Positions 1 to 5,557 of a stretch of 8,299 nucleotides of DNA are shown piece by piece. Every line of letters starts with the position of its first letter. Positions within the stretch are counted from its first letter, which is position 1. Location of the stretch: the NCBI GenBank assembly GCA_017528675.1, contig JAFXOO010000078.1, forward strand, positions 1 to 8,299, written 5' to 3'. Source of the stretch: Oscillospiraceae bacterium. Lineage in GTDB: Bacteria > Bacillota > Clostridia > Oscillospirales > Ruminococcaceae. Below the pieces are notes generated by a model. It was not told the DNA's origin. It ran no database searches and saw nothing but the letters and a program-made list of their open reading frames with translations. The position numbers were made by a program, and so were the translations under genes.

Positions 1-1277
1 AAAGCTATGTCCGCACCAAGAAGGAGATCGAGCGCAATCTTCGTGCCACCCCAAAGGTTGGCGAGCCAACCATCAAGGTGCTCAAACAGACGAAGGACAG
101 CTTCAAGCGGGTCATTTTCAAGCAGGCAACGATGTTCGAGCAGATGGGCTTTGTGTACCTGGGGCCTGTGGACGGTCATAATCAGCAGGAACTTGAGGAA
201 GTACTGCGGACGGCGAAGTTCTATAAAACGCCGGTGCTGATCCATGTCAAAACCGTCAAGGGAAAGGGCTATCTCCCGGCGGAGCTGCATCCATCGCAGT
301 TCCACGGTGTCTCGAAGTTTGACATTATGACGGGTAACCCGGAGGTTTCCGGTGAGGATTGCTACTCGGCTGTGTTCGGCAAGACGCTCACTGCAATGGC
401 AGCCGAGGACGAGCGCATCTGCGCCATTACGGCAGCGATGGAGTACGGCACCGGATTGCAGTATTTTGCAGCGGAATATCCGGGGCGGTTCTACGATGTG
501 GGCATTGCCGAGCAGCATGCACTGACCTTCGCTGCCGGGCTTGCGGCATGCGGCAGGCTGCCGGTATTTGCCGTCTATTCCACCTTCCTGCAACGCTCCT
601 ACGATCAGCTCATCCATGATGTGGCAATCGGCGGACTGCATGTGGTGCTTGGAATCGACCGGGCAGGTATTGTCGGGGAGGATGGCGAAACGCACCAGGG
701 TATGTTTGATGTACCGATGCTCACGAGCGTGCCCGGAACTGTGATCTATTCGCCTTCAAGCTACCGGGAGCTGAAACTCTGTCTGCGGCGTGCCGTGTTT
801 GAGGACACGGGGCTGACAGCAGTGCGCTATCCGAGAGGCAAGGAGGGAACGCTGACATTCCCGCAGGATCATCTGAATACAGAGTATACCTATACCGATG
901 ACCCGGATGCCGGGATTCTGCTGATTTCCTACGGCAGAGTCTACCAGGCGGTCTGGGCGGGGCATGAGACATGTGCCCGCAGCGGCTACAGAACAAGTCT
1001 GCTCAAGCTGACAAGGATTTTCCCGCTCGATGAGGAGCTTGTGGAGAAGGCGCTGCGCTATCAGGTGGTCATCTTCTTCGAGGAGAGCAGCGGCTTTGGC
1101 GGCATCTCCACCATTTTCGGTTCACTGCTGGCGCAGTACGGGTTCAGCGGGCGCTTTGTCCGGGTTTCGGCGGACAATTTCCTGAAGCATGCATCTGTTG
1201 CATCTTTGCTGGAAAAGGCAGACCTTTCTGAACATGCAGTCTGTCGCTACATCTATGCCTATGGCGAAAAGAGCTGA
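1..1277 (+). CDS. dxs: 1-deoxy-D-xylulose-5-phosphate synthase, 5'-truncated by window edge
   Basis: This is the C-terminal two thirds (about 424 residues; the family is usually about 620) of DXS. The enzyme condenses pyruvate and glyceraldehyde-3-phosphate with thiamine diphosphate in the cytosol, the first step of the MEP isoprenoid pathway. The frame is open from base 3, so the start lies upstream; the GTG at 78 is only an internal codon. Visible signatures are YLGPVDGHN, then HVKTVKGKGYLPAE followed by FHGVSKFD, then DVGIAEQHALTFAAGLAA with the conserved catalytic glutamate, and GEDGETHQGMFD with the conserved histidine, both in the pyrimidine-binding domain. A transketolase C-terminal domain follows to the stop. 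The TPP/Mg-binding GDG motif is off the window. The stop overlaps tlyA, as expected in the Firmicute dxs-tlyA-nadK-argR-recN cluster. No frameshift is seen. Confidence 0.97.
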   Translation, partial: SYVRTKKEIERNLRATPKVGEPTIKVLKQTKDSFKRVIFKQATMFEQMGFVYLGPVDGHNQQELEEVLRTAKFYKTPVLIHVKTVKGKGYLPAELHPSQFHGVSKFDIMTGNPEVSGEDCYSAVFGKTLTAMAAEDERICAITAAMEYGTGLQYFAAEYPGRFYDVGIAEQHALTFAAGLAACGRLPVFAVYSTFLQRSYDQLIHDVAIGGLHVVLGIDRAGIVGEDGETHQGMFDVPMLTSVPGTVIYSPSSYRELKLCLRRAVFEDTGLTAVRYPRGKEGTLTFPQDHLNTEYTYTDDPDAGILLISYGRVYQAVWAGHETCARSGYRTSLLKLTRIFPLDEELVEKALRYQVVIFFEESSGFGGISTIFGSLLAQYGFSGRFVRVSADNFLKHASVASLLEKADLSEHAVCRYIYAYGEKS

Positions 1278-2052
1278 TATTGCCCTGACGGAGCGGGGAC
1301 TCTGCACCAGCCGCTCCCGTGCCAAGCTGCTGATCGGTGAGGGGAAGGTGCTTTGTGACGGCATTCCCGTGACAAAGCCCTCGGCGCTCATCGGAGATGC
1401 ACAGGTGCTTGCCGTCACAGAGGATCTGCCTTTTGTTGGCAGAGGCGGACTGAAGCTTGCCGGAGCGCTTGCGGCATTTCCGGTTTCGCTTGCAGGCAGG
1501 GTATGCATGGATATCGGCGCATCGACCGGCGGTTTTACGGACTGCATGCTCCAGCAGGGTGCCGCAAGAGTCTATGCAGTGGATGTCGGTCATGGCCAGC
1601 TTGCACAGGCGCTCCGGAATGACAGCCGTGTGAGCAATCTCGAAGGCACGGATGTGCGGGAGCTGTCTCCGGCTGATCTTCCGGAAACACCGGATTTCTG
1701 CGGAATTGATGTGTCGTTTATCTCGCTCAGGCTGGTACTGCCTGCGGTGTATGCACTCCTTGCGGAGCATGCGGTGTGTATGGCACTCATCAAACCGCAG
1801 TTTGAGGCGGGCCGCAGTGATGTGGGAAAGGGCGGCATTGTCCGCTCCCGGAAGGCGCATCTGCGGGTACTGAAGGATGTGCTGGAAACAGCGCAGGCAG
1901 CCGGCTTCGGAATTCAGGGCGTATGTGTATCGCCCATCCGTGGCGGGGACGGGAATGCAGAGTATCTCGTCTGTCTGACAAAGGGAGATGACTGCCCGGC
2001 ATCGCTGCCGGAGCTGCAACACATCGTGGAGACTGTGGAAGGTCTGAAATAA
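1261..2052 (+). CDS. tlyA: TlyA family rRNA (cytidine-2'-O)-methyltransferase
   Basis: This 263-residue protein has the TlyA layout: an N-terminal S4 RNA-binding domain (residues about 1-60, starting MAKRADIALTERG) and a FtsJ/RrmJ-like SAM-dependent methyltransferase domain. Family members methylate ribose 2'-OH of cytidines in 16S and/or 23S rRNA and are also annotated as haemolysins. The SAM-binding motif DIGASTGGFTD is at residues 84-94. The catalytic K-D-K-E tetrad can be placed at K65 (GGLKLAGAL), D150 (DVSFISL), K178 (LIKPQFE) and E234 (NAEYLV). The start at 1261 matches the family N-terminus; an in-frame ATG at 1255 would add only Met-Pro. Either start lies inside dxs (17- or 23-base overlap), and no clear Shine-Dalgarno sequence precedes it, so translation is probably coupled to dxs. 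Whether it modifies 16S, 23S or both cannot be read from the sequence. Confidence 0.95.
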   Translation: MAKRADIALTERGLCTSRSRAKLLIGEGKVLCDGIPVTKPSALIGDAQVLAVTEDLPFVGRGGLKLAGALAAFPVSLAGRVCMDIGASTGGFTDCMLQQGAARVYAVDVGHGQLAQALRNDSRVSNLEGTDVRELSPADLPETPDFCGIDVSFISLRLVLPAVYALLAEHAVCMALIKPQFEAGRSDVGKGGIVRSRKAHLRVLKDVLETAQAAGFGIQGVCVSPIRGGDGNAEYLVCLTKGDDCPASLPELQHIVETVEGLK

Positions 2053-2104
2053 CAGCTTTCCGGGAAGACCGGGAGTATACCAAGAGAAGCTGGCAGGTGA
2101 TGAT

Positions 2105-2968
2105 ATGTTACGTTTTGCGATCTATCCGAATTTTCAGAAGGAGCATGCACTGTCCTGTGCGGTAGAGGTCTGCCGCATACTGCATGCACTGGGCGGTGAA
2201 GTCTATGTGGACTGTGCGTACCGGCGTGAGTTTTCAGGTCTGGAATGTCTACAGTTCGGGGAGTTCACGGATCTCATGGAACGTGTGGACATTGTCATCG
2301 CCATCGGCGGTGACGGCACAATGCTGCGCTGCGCCAAGGAGATGATCGGCTCCTCAGCGGTGCTGCTCGGCATCAATACAGGTCACCTCGGCTTTATGGC
2401 CGGTCTGGAGACAAATGAACTGGAGAAGCTTGAAAAGCTGTTCTGCGGAGAGTACTTCCTGTCAGAGCGGATGCTGATTGAAGGCGAGCTCTGCGGTGAG
2501 GGGTGTAAGGGCAGGTTTACAGCGCTCAATGATATTGCGGTATCCGGGCTGTACGGGAAGGTGTTTGACTTTTCTGTCTTTTCGGATGATATGCTGATCG
2601 GCCGCTACCGTGCGGACGGCGTCATCTGTTCGACGCCGACCGGTTCGACTGCCTATGCGCTTTCGGCGGGCGGGCCGCTGATGGAGCCGGAGCTGTCATG
2701 TATCGAAATCACACTGATCTGTCCGCATTCCCTGTTCAACCGGCCGTTTCTGCTCTCGGCAGACAGACGGCTGACCATCCGGCATACTGCGGAGGAGACA
2801 CGGCATATCTGTCTGAGTGCGGACGGAGAGGAGCCGATTCCGTTCCCGGCAGATGCCTGCTTGCAGATCCGCCGCTCACGGCATACCGTCAAGCTCATCA
2901 GTCCTGGAAAAACAAGCTTTTATGACGCCGTGAGCCGCAAACTCATGCAGTCCATCAAGGGCTTCTGA
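2105..2968 (+). CDS. nadK: NAD kinase
   Basis: This 287-residue cytosolic protein phosphorylates NAD to NADP using ATP or polyphosphate, the only known route to NADP in bacteria. Diagnostic motifs are GGDGT at residues 68-72 (D70 is the conserved catalytic/metal-associated aspartate), NTGHLGFM at 91-98, and the second conserved block RADGV followed by STPTGSTAYALSAGGP from residue 176. A beta-rich C-terminal NAD-binding domain follows. Length is normal for the family. The ATG at 2105 is preceded by AGGTGA at 2095-2100, four bases away; an ATG at 2100 is in another frame. The gene sits 52 bases after tlyA and 113 bases before argR, in the usual Firmicute order. Nothing is broken or unusual in the protein. 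Confidence 0.97.
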   Translation: MLRFAIYPNFQKEHALSCAVEVCRILHALGGEVYVDCAYRREFSGLECLQFGEFTDLMERVDIVIAIGGDGTMLRCAKEMIGSSAVLLGINTGHLGFMAGLETNELEKLEKLFCGEYFLSERMLIEGELCGEGCKGRFTALNDIAVSGLYGKVFDFSVFSDDMLIGRYRADGVICSTPTGSTAYALSAGGPLMEPELSCIEITLICPHSLFNRPFLLSADRRLTIRHTAEETRHICLSADGEEPIPFPADACLQIRRSRHTVKLISPGKTSFYDAVSRKLMQSIKGF

Positions 2969-2982
2969 TACAAAAAATGGCG

Positions 2983-3005
2983 AAGCAGCGCAAACAAAGC
3001 TGCTT
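2983..3005 (+). promoter_or_regulatory. Hairpin A in the nadK-argR spacer
   Basis: AAGCAGC at 2983-2989 is perfectly complementary to GCTGCTT at 2999-3005, with a nine-base loop (2990-2998). The stem can gain two more pairs if G2982 is bulged (2980-2981 with 3006-3007). It starts 15 bases after the nadK stop. No T-run follows, so it does not look like an intrinsic terminator. It may protect the nadK mRNA end or form part of the argR leader. The inverted repeat is directly visible; its function is inference. Confidence 0.5.
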
Positions 3006-3016
3006 GCAGCACACCA

Positions 3017-3064
3017 GACCGGCTGAAACGGGTTATGCCAGCCAAGTACCCTGCGCAGCCGGTC
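3017..3064 (+). promoter_or_regulatory. Nested inverted repeat in the argR leader
   Basis: GACCGGCTG at 3017-3025 is perfectly complementary to CAGCCGGTC at 3056-3064. Inside the 30-base loop, GGGT (3030-3033) can pair with ACCC (3048-3051), giving a nested stem. The outer arm ends six bases before the argR Shine-Dalgarno sequence at 3071-3075. The position suits a 5' leader structure controlling argR translation or mRNA stability, or a processing site between nadK and argR. It is not a T-box (no T-box consensus seen) and has no U-tract, so it is not an intrinsic terminator. The function is unknown. Confidence 0.5.
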
Positions 3065-3070
3065 AACCGT

Positions 3071-3075
3071 GGAGG
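3071..3075 (+). promoter_or_regulatory. Ribosome binding site of argR
   Basis: GGAGG at 3071-3075 (within GGAGGGGAAG) lies six bases before the ATG at 3082. It decides the argR start: an in-frame ATG at 2977 would add 35 residues across the two hairpins with no homology to ArgR and no Shine-Dalgarno sequence. Confidence 0.85.
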
Positions 3076-3081
3076 GGAAGT

Positions 3082-3522
3082 ATGAAAAACGCAAGACAGC
3101 AGGAAATACTGGAAATCATCCGCAGTCATATCGTCGGCAGTCAGGATGTCCTACAGGATCTCCTGCGTCAGAAGGGATTTCCTGTTACACAGGCGACGAT
3201 TTCCCGTGATATCCGGGAACTGAATCTCATCAAAAAAGCAAATAGCCAGGGTGTTTATCACTATGTACTGCCGGATGCGCCGGTACCGCATACCGATTTG
3301 TTTTCGGGGAATGTGCTTTCGGTGGATTATGCCGCCAATACCGTTGTACTGAAATGCCGGACGGGAACAGCGCAGGCGGTCTGCACGGTGCTGGATGACA
3401 CGCCCCGCCCGGATGTGGTCGGGACGCTTGCCGGTGATGACACGATTTTTGTGCTCATCCGGACGACAGAGCAGGCCAAGCGTTTTGCGGCGGAGATTCA
3501 TCAGAAAATTCAGGACAGGTGA
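3082..3522 (+). CDS. argR: Arginine repressor ArgR
   Basis: This 146-residue transcription regulator acts as an arginine-dependent hexamer on arginine biosynthesis and catabolism promoters. The N-terminal winged helix-turn-helix (about residues 1-65) carries the family signature TQATISRDIRELNLIK at 36-51, with S41-R42 in the recognition helix. The C-terminal oligomerisation and arginine-binding domain (about 76-146) carries GTAQAV at 95-100, LDD at 104-106 and GTLAGDDTIFV at 114-124, where the GDD aspartates bind arginine in characterised members. Length is typical. The start is fixed by the strong Shine-Dalgarno sequence at 3071. In Firmicutes argR commonly sits just before recN, although no functional link to DNA repair is established. 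I could not identify an ARG box with confidence in the upstream spacer. Confidence 0.97.
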   Translation: MKNARQQEILEIIRSHIVGSQDVLQDLLRQKGFPVTQATISRDIRELNLIKKANSQGVYHYVLPDAPVPHTDLFSGNVLSVDYAANTVVLKCRTGTAQAVCTVLDDTPRPDVVGTLAGDDTIFVLIRTTEQAKRFAAEIHQKIQDR

Positions 3523-3526
3523 GAGC

Positions 3527-5194
3527 ATGCTTGAGGAGTTGTATATCGAAAATTTGGCTGTGATCGAGAAGGCCTGCATCGGCTTTGGAAAGGCGTTCCA
3601 CGTCTTCACCGGTGAGACAGGTGCCGGTAAATCTATCCTGATTCACGGCATCCAGGCGGTATTGGGACAGCGTGTTTCCAAGGACTGGGTACGCACGGGC
3701 TGTGAACGGGCAACGGTCACAGCCCTGTTTACGGATTTGTCGGATGAGGTAATGGAGCTGCTGTCAGAAATGGCGATTTCCTGCGATGAACGGCAGGTGA
3801 CGCTCACCCGGGAGATCCGTGCGGACGGCGGAAGCATCGGCCGCATCAACGGCAGAACAGCGTCGGTTTCGGCATTGCGGGAGATTGGCATACTGCTCAT
3901 CTCGATTCACGGCCAGCATGACAACCAGATTTTGCTGTCCCCGGAGCACCATTTGCAGGTGCTTGATGAATTCGGCGGAGATCCGACCTATCTGGAAGCC
4001 TACCAGAAGGCGTTCCGCCAGCTTCAGACGGTGGCAAGAGAGCTCGGACGCCTCAAAAAAGAGGATCAGTACCGCCGTCAGCGTAGTGTGCTCTTGCAGC
4101 GCCAGATTTCCGAAATCGGTGCGCTGCATCTGAAGCCGAATGAGGAGGACGAGCTGGAAACGGCGCTCATTCAGGCAGAAAATGCTGAGCGGATCCTTGC
4201 CGGACTCAACGGCGCTTCCGGGATGCTCGGTTCGGACAGCGAGGACTCTGCTGTTGAACAGATTCGGGGTGCAATGCAGCTCCTGCGGGAAATTGAGGAT
4301 GTTTCTCCTGATACCGATGCGCTGGCAGAGCGTATGAAGGCGTGCATCATCGAACTTCAGGACATTGCGGAGGAGCTTTCCGGCCTTGCAGAGGATGTCA
4401 TTCTTGACGAGGAAAAGACACAGAAGCTCCGGGCACGGTACCATGCGATCGGCGTGGTCAAAAAGCAGTTCTTCTGTGATTTTGATGAGCTGCTGCACCT
4501 GTATGACAACGCCTGCGAGGAAATGGCATCCATGCAGACGGATGATGATAAGATTGCAGAGCTTGAAGCGCAGAAGGCGGCGCTTCTTGCAGAGGTGACA
4601 GAGAAGGCGAATGCGCTTTCCGATTACCGTGAGGAAACCGGCCAGCGCTTTGTGGAGCGTGTGACCGAGGAGCTGCGCTTCCTTGACATGCCAAATGTCG
4701 TGCTCAGCGTGGAGCATGAAAAGGGCAAGCTCACGATACAGGGACGGGATTCTGTGACGTTCCTGATCTCAGCCAACAAGGGCGAAATCCCGAAGCCGAT
4801 TTCCCGGATTGCATCGGGCGGTGAGCTGTCCCGCATCATGCTGGCGCTCAAGGCGGTCATTGCTGACCGTGACAGTATCCCGACGCTGATCTTCGACGAG
4901 ATCGACACCGGCGTTTCCGGCAAGGCGGCACAGAAGATCGGCATCAAGCTCCGGGAGATCAGCCGCAGCCGTCAGGTGCTTTGTGTGACACATCTGAGCC
5001 AGATTGCTGTGATGGCGGATACGCAGTTCATGATTGAGAAGCATGACGAACATGACAGAACCGTGACACAGGTGCACAAGCTCGACTTCGAGGGCAGAGT
5101 GCTGGAAATCGCCCGCATCATGGGCGGCGACAATCCCAGTGAGCTGATGCTCGAAAATGCCCGTGAGGAGCTCAGAAGGGTGCAGGAGGTGTAG
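3527..5194 (+). CDS. recN: DNA repair protein RecN
   Basis: This 555-residue SMC-like ATPase acts early in recombinational repair of double-strand breaks, in the cytosol on DNA. The N-terminal ATPase half has the Walker A motif GETGAGKS at residues 29-36 and a conserved HGQHDNQ segment at about 128-134. The middle (roughly 165-390) is rich in Glu, Lys, Gln and Leu and should form the antiparallel coiled-coil arm. The C-terminal half carries the ABC signature ASGGELSR at 429-436, Walker B with LIFDEIDTG at 454-462, and the H-loop region CVTHLSQIA. The ATG at 3527 gives the canonical start MLEELYIENLAVIE; AGGTGA at 3517-3522 overlaps the argR stop and serves as its ribosome binding site, so the two genes are closely coupled. 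Longer in-frame starts fall inside argR and are not credible. Length is normal for RecN. Confidence 0.98.
   Translation: MLEELYIENLAVIEKACIGFGKAFHVFTGETGAGKSILIHGIQAVLGQRVSKDWVRTGCERATVTALFTDLSDEVMELLSEMAISCDERQVTLTREIRADGGSIGRINGRTASVSALREIGILLISIHGQHDNQILLSPEHHLQVLDEFGGDPTYLEAYQKAFRQLQTVARELGRLKKEDQYRRQRSVLLQRQISEIGALHLKPNEEDELETALIQAENAERILAGLNGASGMLGSDSEDSAVEQIRGAMQLLREIEDVSPDTDALAERMKACIIELQDIAEELSGLAEDVILDEEKTQKLRARYHAIGVVKKQFFCDFDELLHLYDNACEEMASMQTDDDKIAELEAQKAALLAEVTEKANALSDYREETGQRFVERVTEELRFLDMPNVVLSVEHEKGKLTIQGRDSVTFLISANKGEIPKPISRIASGGELSRIMLALKAVIADRDSIPTLIFDEIDTGVSGKAAQKIGIKLREISRSRQVLCVTHLSQIAVMADTQFMIEKHDEHDRTVTQVHKLDFEGRVLEIARIMGGDNPSELMLENAREELRRVQEV
5184..5191 (+). promoter_or_regulatory. 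Perfect Shine-Dalgarno sequence before the 56-codon gene
   Basis: AGGAGGTG at 5184-5191 lies inside the last codons of recN, six bases before the ATG at 5198. It is the best match to the 16S anti-Shine-Dalgarno sequence in the window and is the main reason to accept the following short gene as real. Confidence 0.85.
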
Positions 5195-5197
5195 AAG

Positions 5198-5368
5198 ATG
5201 GAACCGCATGAGTATATCGTCCAGGACATCCGGGGCGATTATGCCTATCTGCAACAGACGGATGCTGAGAATGCCGAGCTGTTTCAGGTAGCGCTGGCGC
5301 TGCTCCCGGCAGAAACGGATATCGGAACCAGGCTTTCCGGGATGATGGGGATGTTTGAAATTGTATGA
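5198..5368 (+). CDS. Small 56-residue protein after recN, possibly DUF3006-like
   Basis: This short gene begins three bases after the recN stop and ends just before the operon terminator. The protein starts MEPHEYIVQDIRGDYAYLQQ, continues with VALALLP and GTRL segments, and ends MFEIV. It has no signal peptide, membrane segment or cysteine. The pattern (Y-I-V, then G-D-Y-A-x-L, then L-L-P about 20 residues later, then G-T-x-L) resembles the small beta-rich DUF3006-type proteins of Firmicutes, which have no established function; this is a resemblance by eye, not a search result. Evidence that it is expressed comes from the perfect ribosome binding site, the tight spacing after recN and the terminator immediately behind it. 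A role in DNA repair is possible from position only. It could also be a leftover short frame, but the translation signal argues against that. Confidence 0.72.
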   Translation: MEPHEYIVQDIRGDYAYLQQTDAENAELFQVALALLPAETDIGTRLSGMMGMFEIV

Positions 5369-5379
5369 AAAGTAAAGAC

Positions 5380-5410
5380 AAGGGCCGGAATAATCCGGCT
5401 CTTTTCTTTT
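5380..5410 (+). terminator. Rho-independent terminator of the dxs-recN operon
   Basis: A nine-pair stem (5380-5388 with 5395-5403, one G-T wobble, core GGCCGG/CCGGCT) encloses the loop AATAAT and is followed by TTTTCTTTT to 5410. It lies 11 bases after the stop of the 56-codon gene and should end the whole upstream operon, separating it from the glycoside hydrolase gene. Confidence 0.93.
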
Positions 5411-5438
5411 GCTATGGTAATATCATGAGATATTTGAC

Positions 5439-5460
5439 AAATTGTTGATATAAAATTGTT
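5439..5460 (+). repeat. Direct repeat of AAATTGTT with 14-base period
   Basis: AAATTGTT occurs at 5439-5446 and again at 5453-5460, start to start 14 bases. It directly precedes, and by one base overlaps, the 12-base tandem pair. In AT-rich DNA an eight-base repeat can arise by chance, so only its position in the promoter region makes it notable. Confidence 0.6.
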
Positions 5461-5483
5461 AAATGTATTGCTAAATGTATTGC
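5460..5483 (+). repeat. Perfect tandem pair of a 12-base repeat
   Basis: TAAATGTATTGC occurs twice head to tail, at 5460-5471 and 5472-5483, with no mismatch. The pair ends just before the T-run that occupies the -35 position of the TATAAC promoter candidate, and overlaps the -10 position of the TTGACA candidate. A 12-base period places both copies near the same face of the helix, which would suit cooperative binding of a regulator. The repeat itself is certain; a regulatory role is inference. Confidence 0.9.
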
Positions 5484-5546
5484 TTTTTTCGTTGAAATGT
5501 GCTAACATATAACTAATAAGATGATCCGCTATGGGATATCAAACTT

Positions 5547-5553
5547 GGGGGTG
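5547..5553 (+). promoter_or_regulatory. Ribosome binding site of the glycoside hydrolase gene
   Basis: GGGGGTG at 5547-5553 resembles the GGAGGTG consensus with one change that still allows G-U pairing. It is four bases before the ATG at 5558 and favours that start over the in-frame ATG at 5531, which has no Shine-Dalgarno sequence and would place nine non-signal-like residues before the signal peptide. The ATG at 5564 remains a minor alternative. Confidence 0.7.
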
Positions 5554-5557
5554 CACT

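Larger units (their letters stand above)
5434..5519 (+). promoter_or_regulatory. Candidate promoter region of the glycoside hydrolase gene
   Basis: This AT-rich stretch lies between a terminator and a gene with its own ribosome binding site, so it should hold a promoter. The best -10 by sequence is TATAAC at 5508-5513 (five of six), which would start the mRNA about 35-40 bases before the ATG. It has no good -35: bases 17 upstream are a T-run (5484-5489). Other options are TTGAAA at 5492-5497 with the poor TAATAA at 5514-5519 (16-base spacer), and a perfect TTGACA at 5434-5439 with TTAAAT at 5459-5464 (19-base spacer). I cannot choose among them. No clear catabolite-response element is visible. 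Confidence 0.4.

Noticed and set aside
78..80. GTG at 78 as the start of dxs
   Set aside because: The frame is open to the left edge and the upstream residues (for example KVGEPTIKVL) continue the DXS family sequence, so the gene is truncated rather than starting here.
1144..2022. A 292-codon open frame on the minus strand opposite tlyA
   Set aside because: The plus strand encodes a complete TlyA with all catalytic residues. The antisense product is Cys-, His- and Arg-rich without any family pattern.
2053..2092. Inverted repeat CAGCTT/AAGCTG in the tlyA-nadK spacer
   Set aside because: The stem is only six pairs with a 28-base loop and no T-run, so it is too weak to call a terminator or a regulatory structure.
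2977..3081. A 35-residue N-terminal extension of ArgR from the ATG at 2977
   Set aside because: It would translate through both spacer hairpins, has no Shine-Dalgarno sequence and no similarity to ArgR; the ATG at 3082 has a strong ribosome binding site and the family start.
3395..3526. A longer RecN starting inside argR
   Set aside because: RecN proteins begin within a few residues of the LYIENLAVIE segment, which fits the ATG at 3527 exactly.
3764..4717. A 317-codon open frame on the minus strand opposite recN
   Set aside because: It is a shadow of the recN coding sequence, with no ribosome binding site or motif of its own.
5460..5483. The two 12-base repeats as the start of a CRISPR array
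   Set aside because: The copies are directly adjacent with no spacer, are too short, and no cas genes are present.
5492..5507. A possible catabolite-response element around TGAAATGTGCTAACA
   Set aside because: It matches the outer letters of the consensus loosely but lacks the central CG that defines cre sites.
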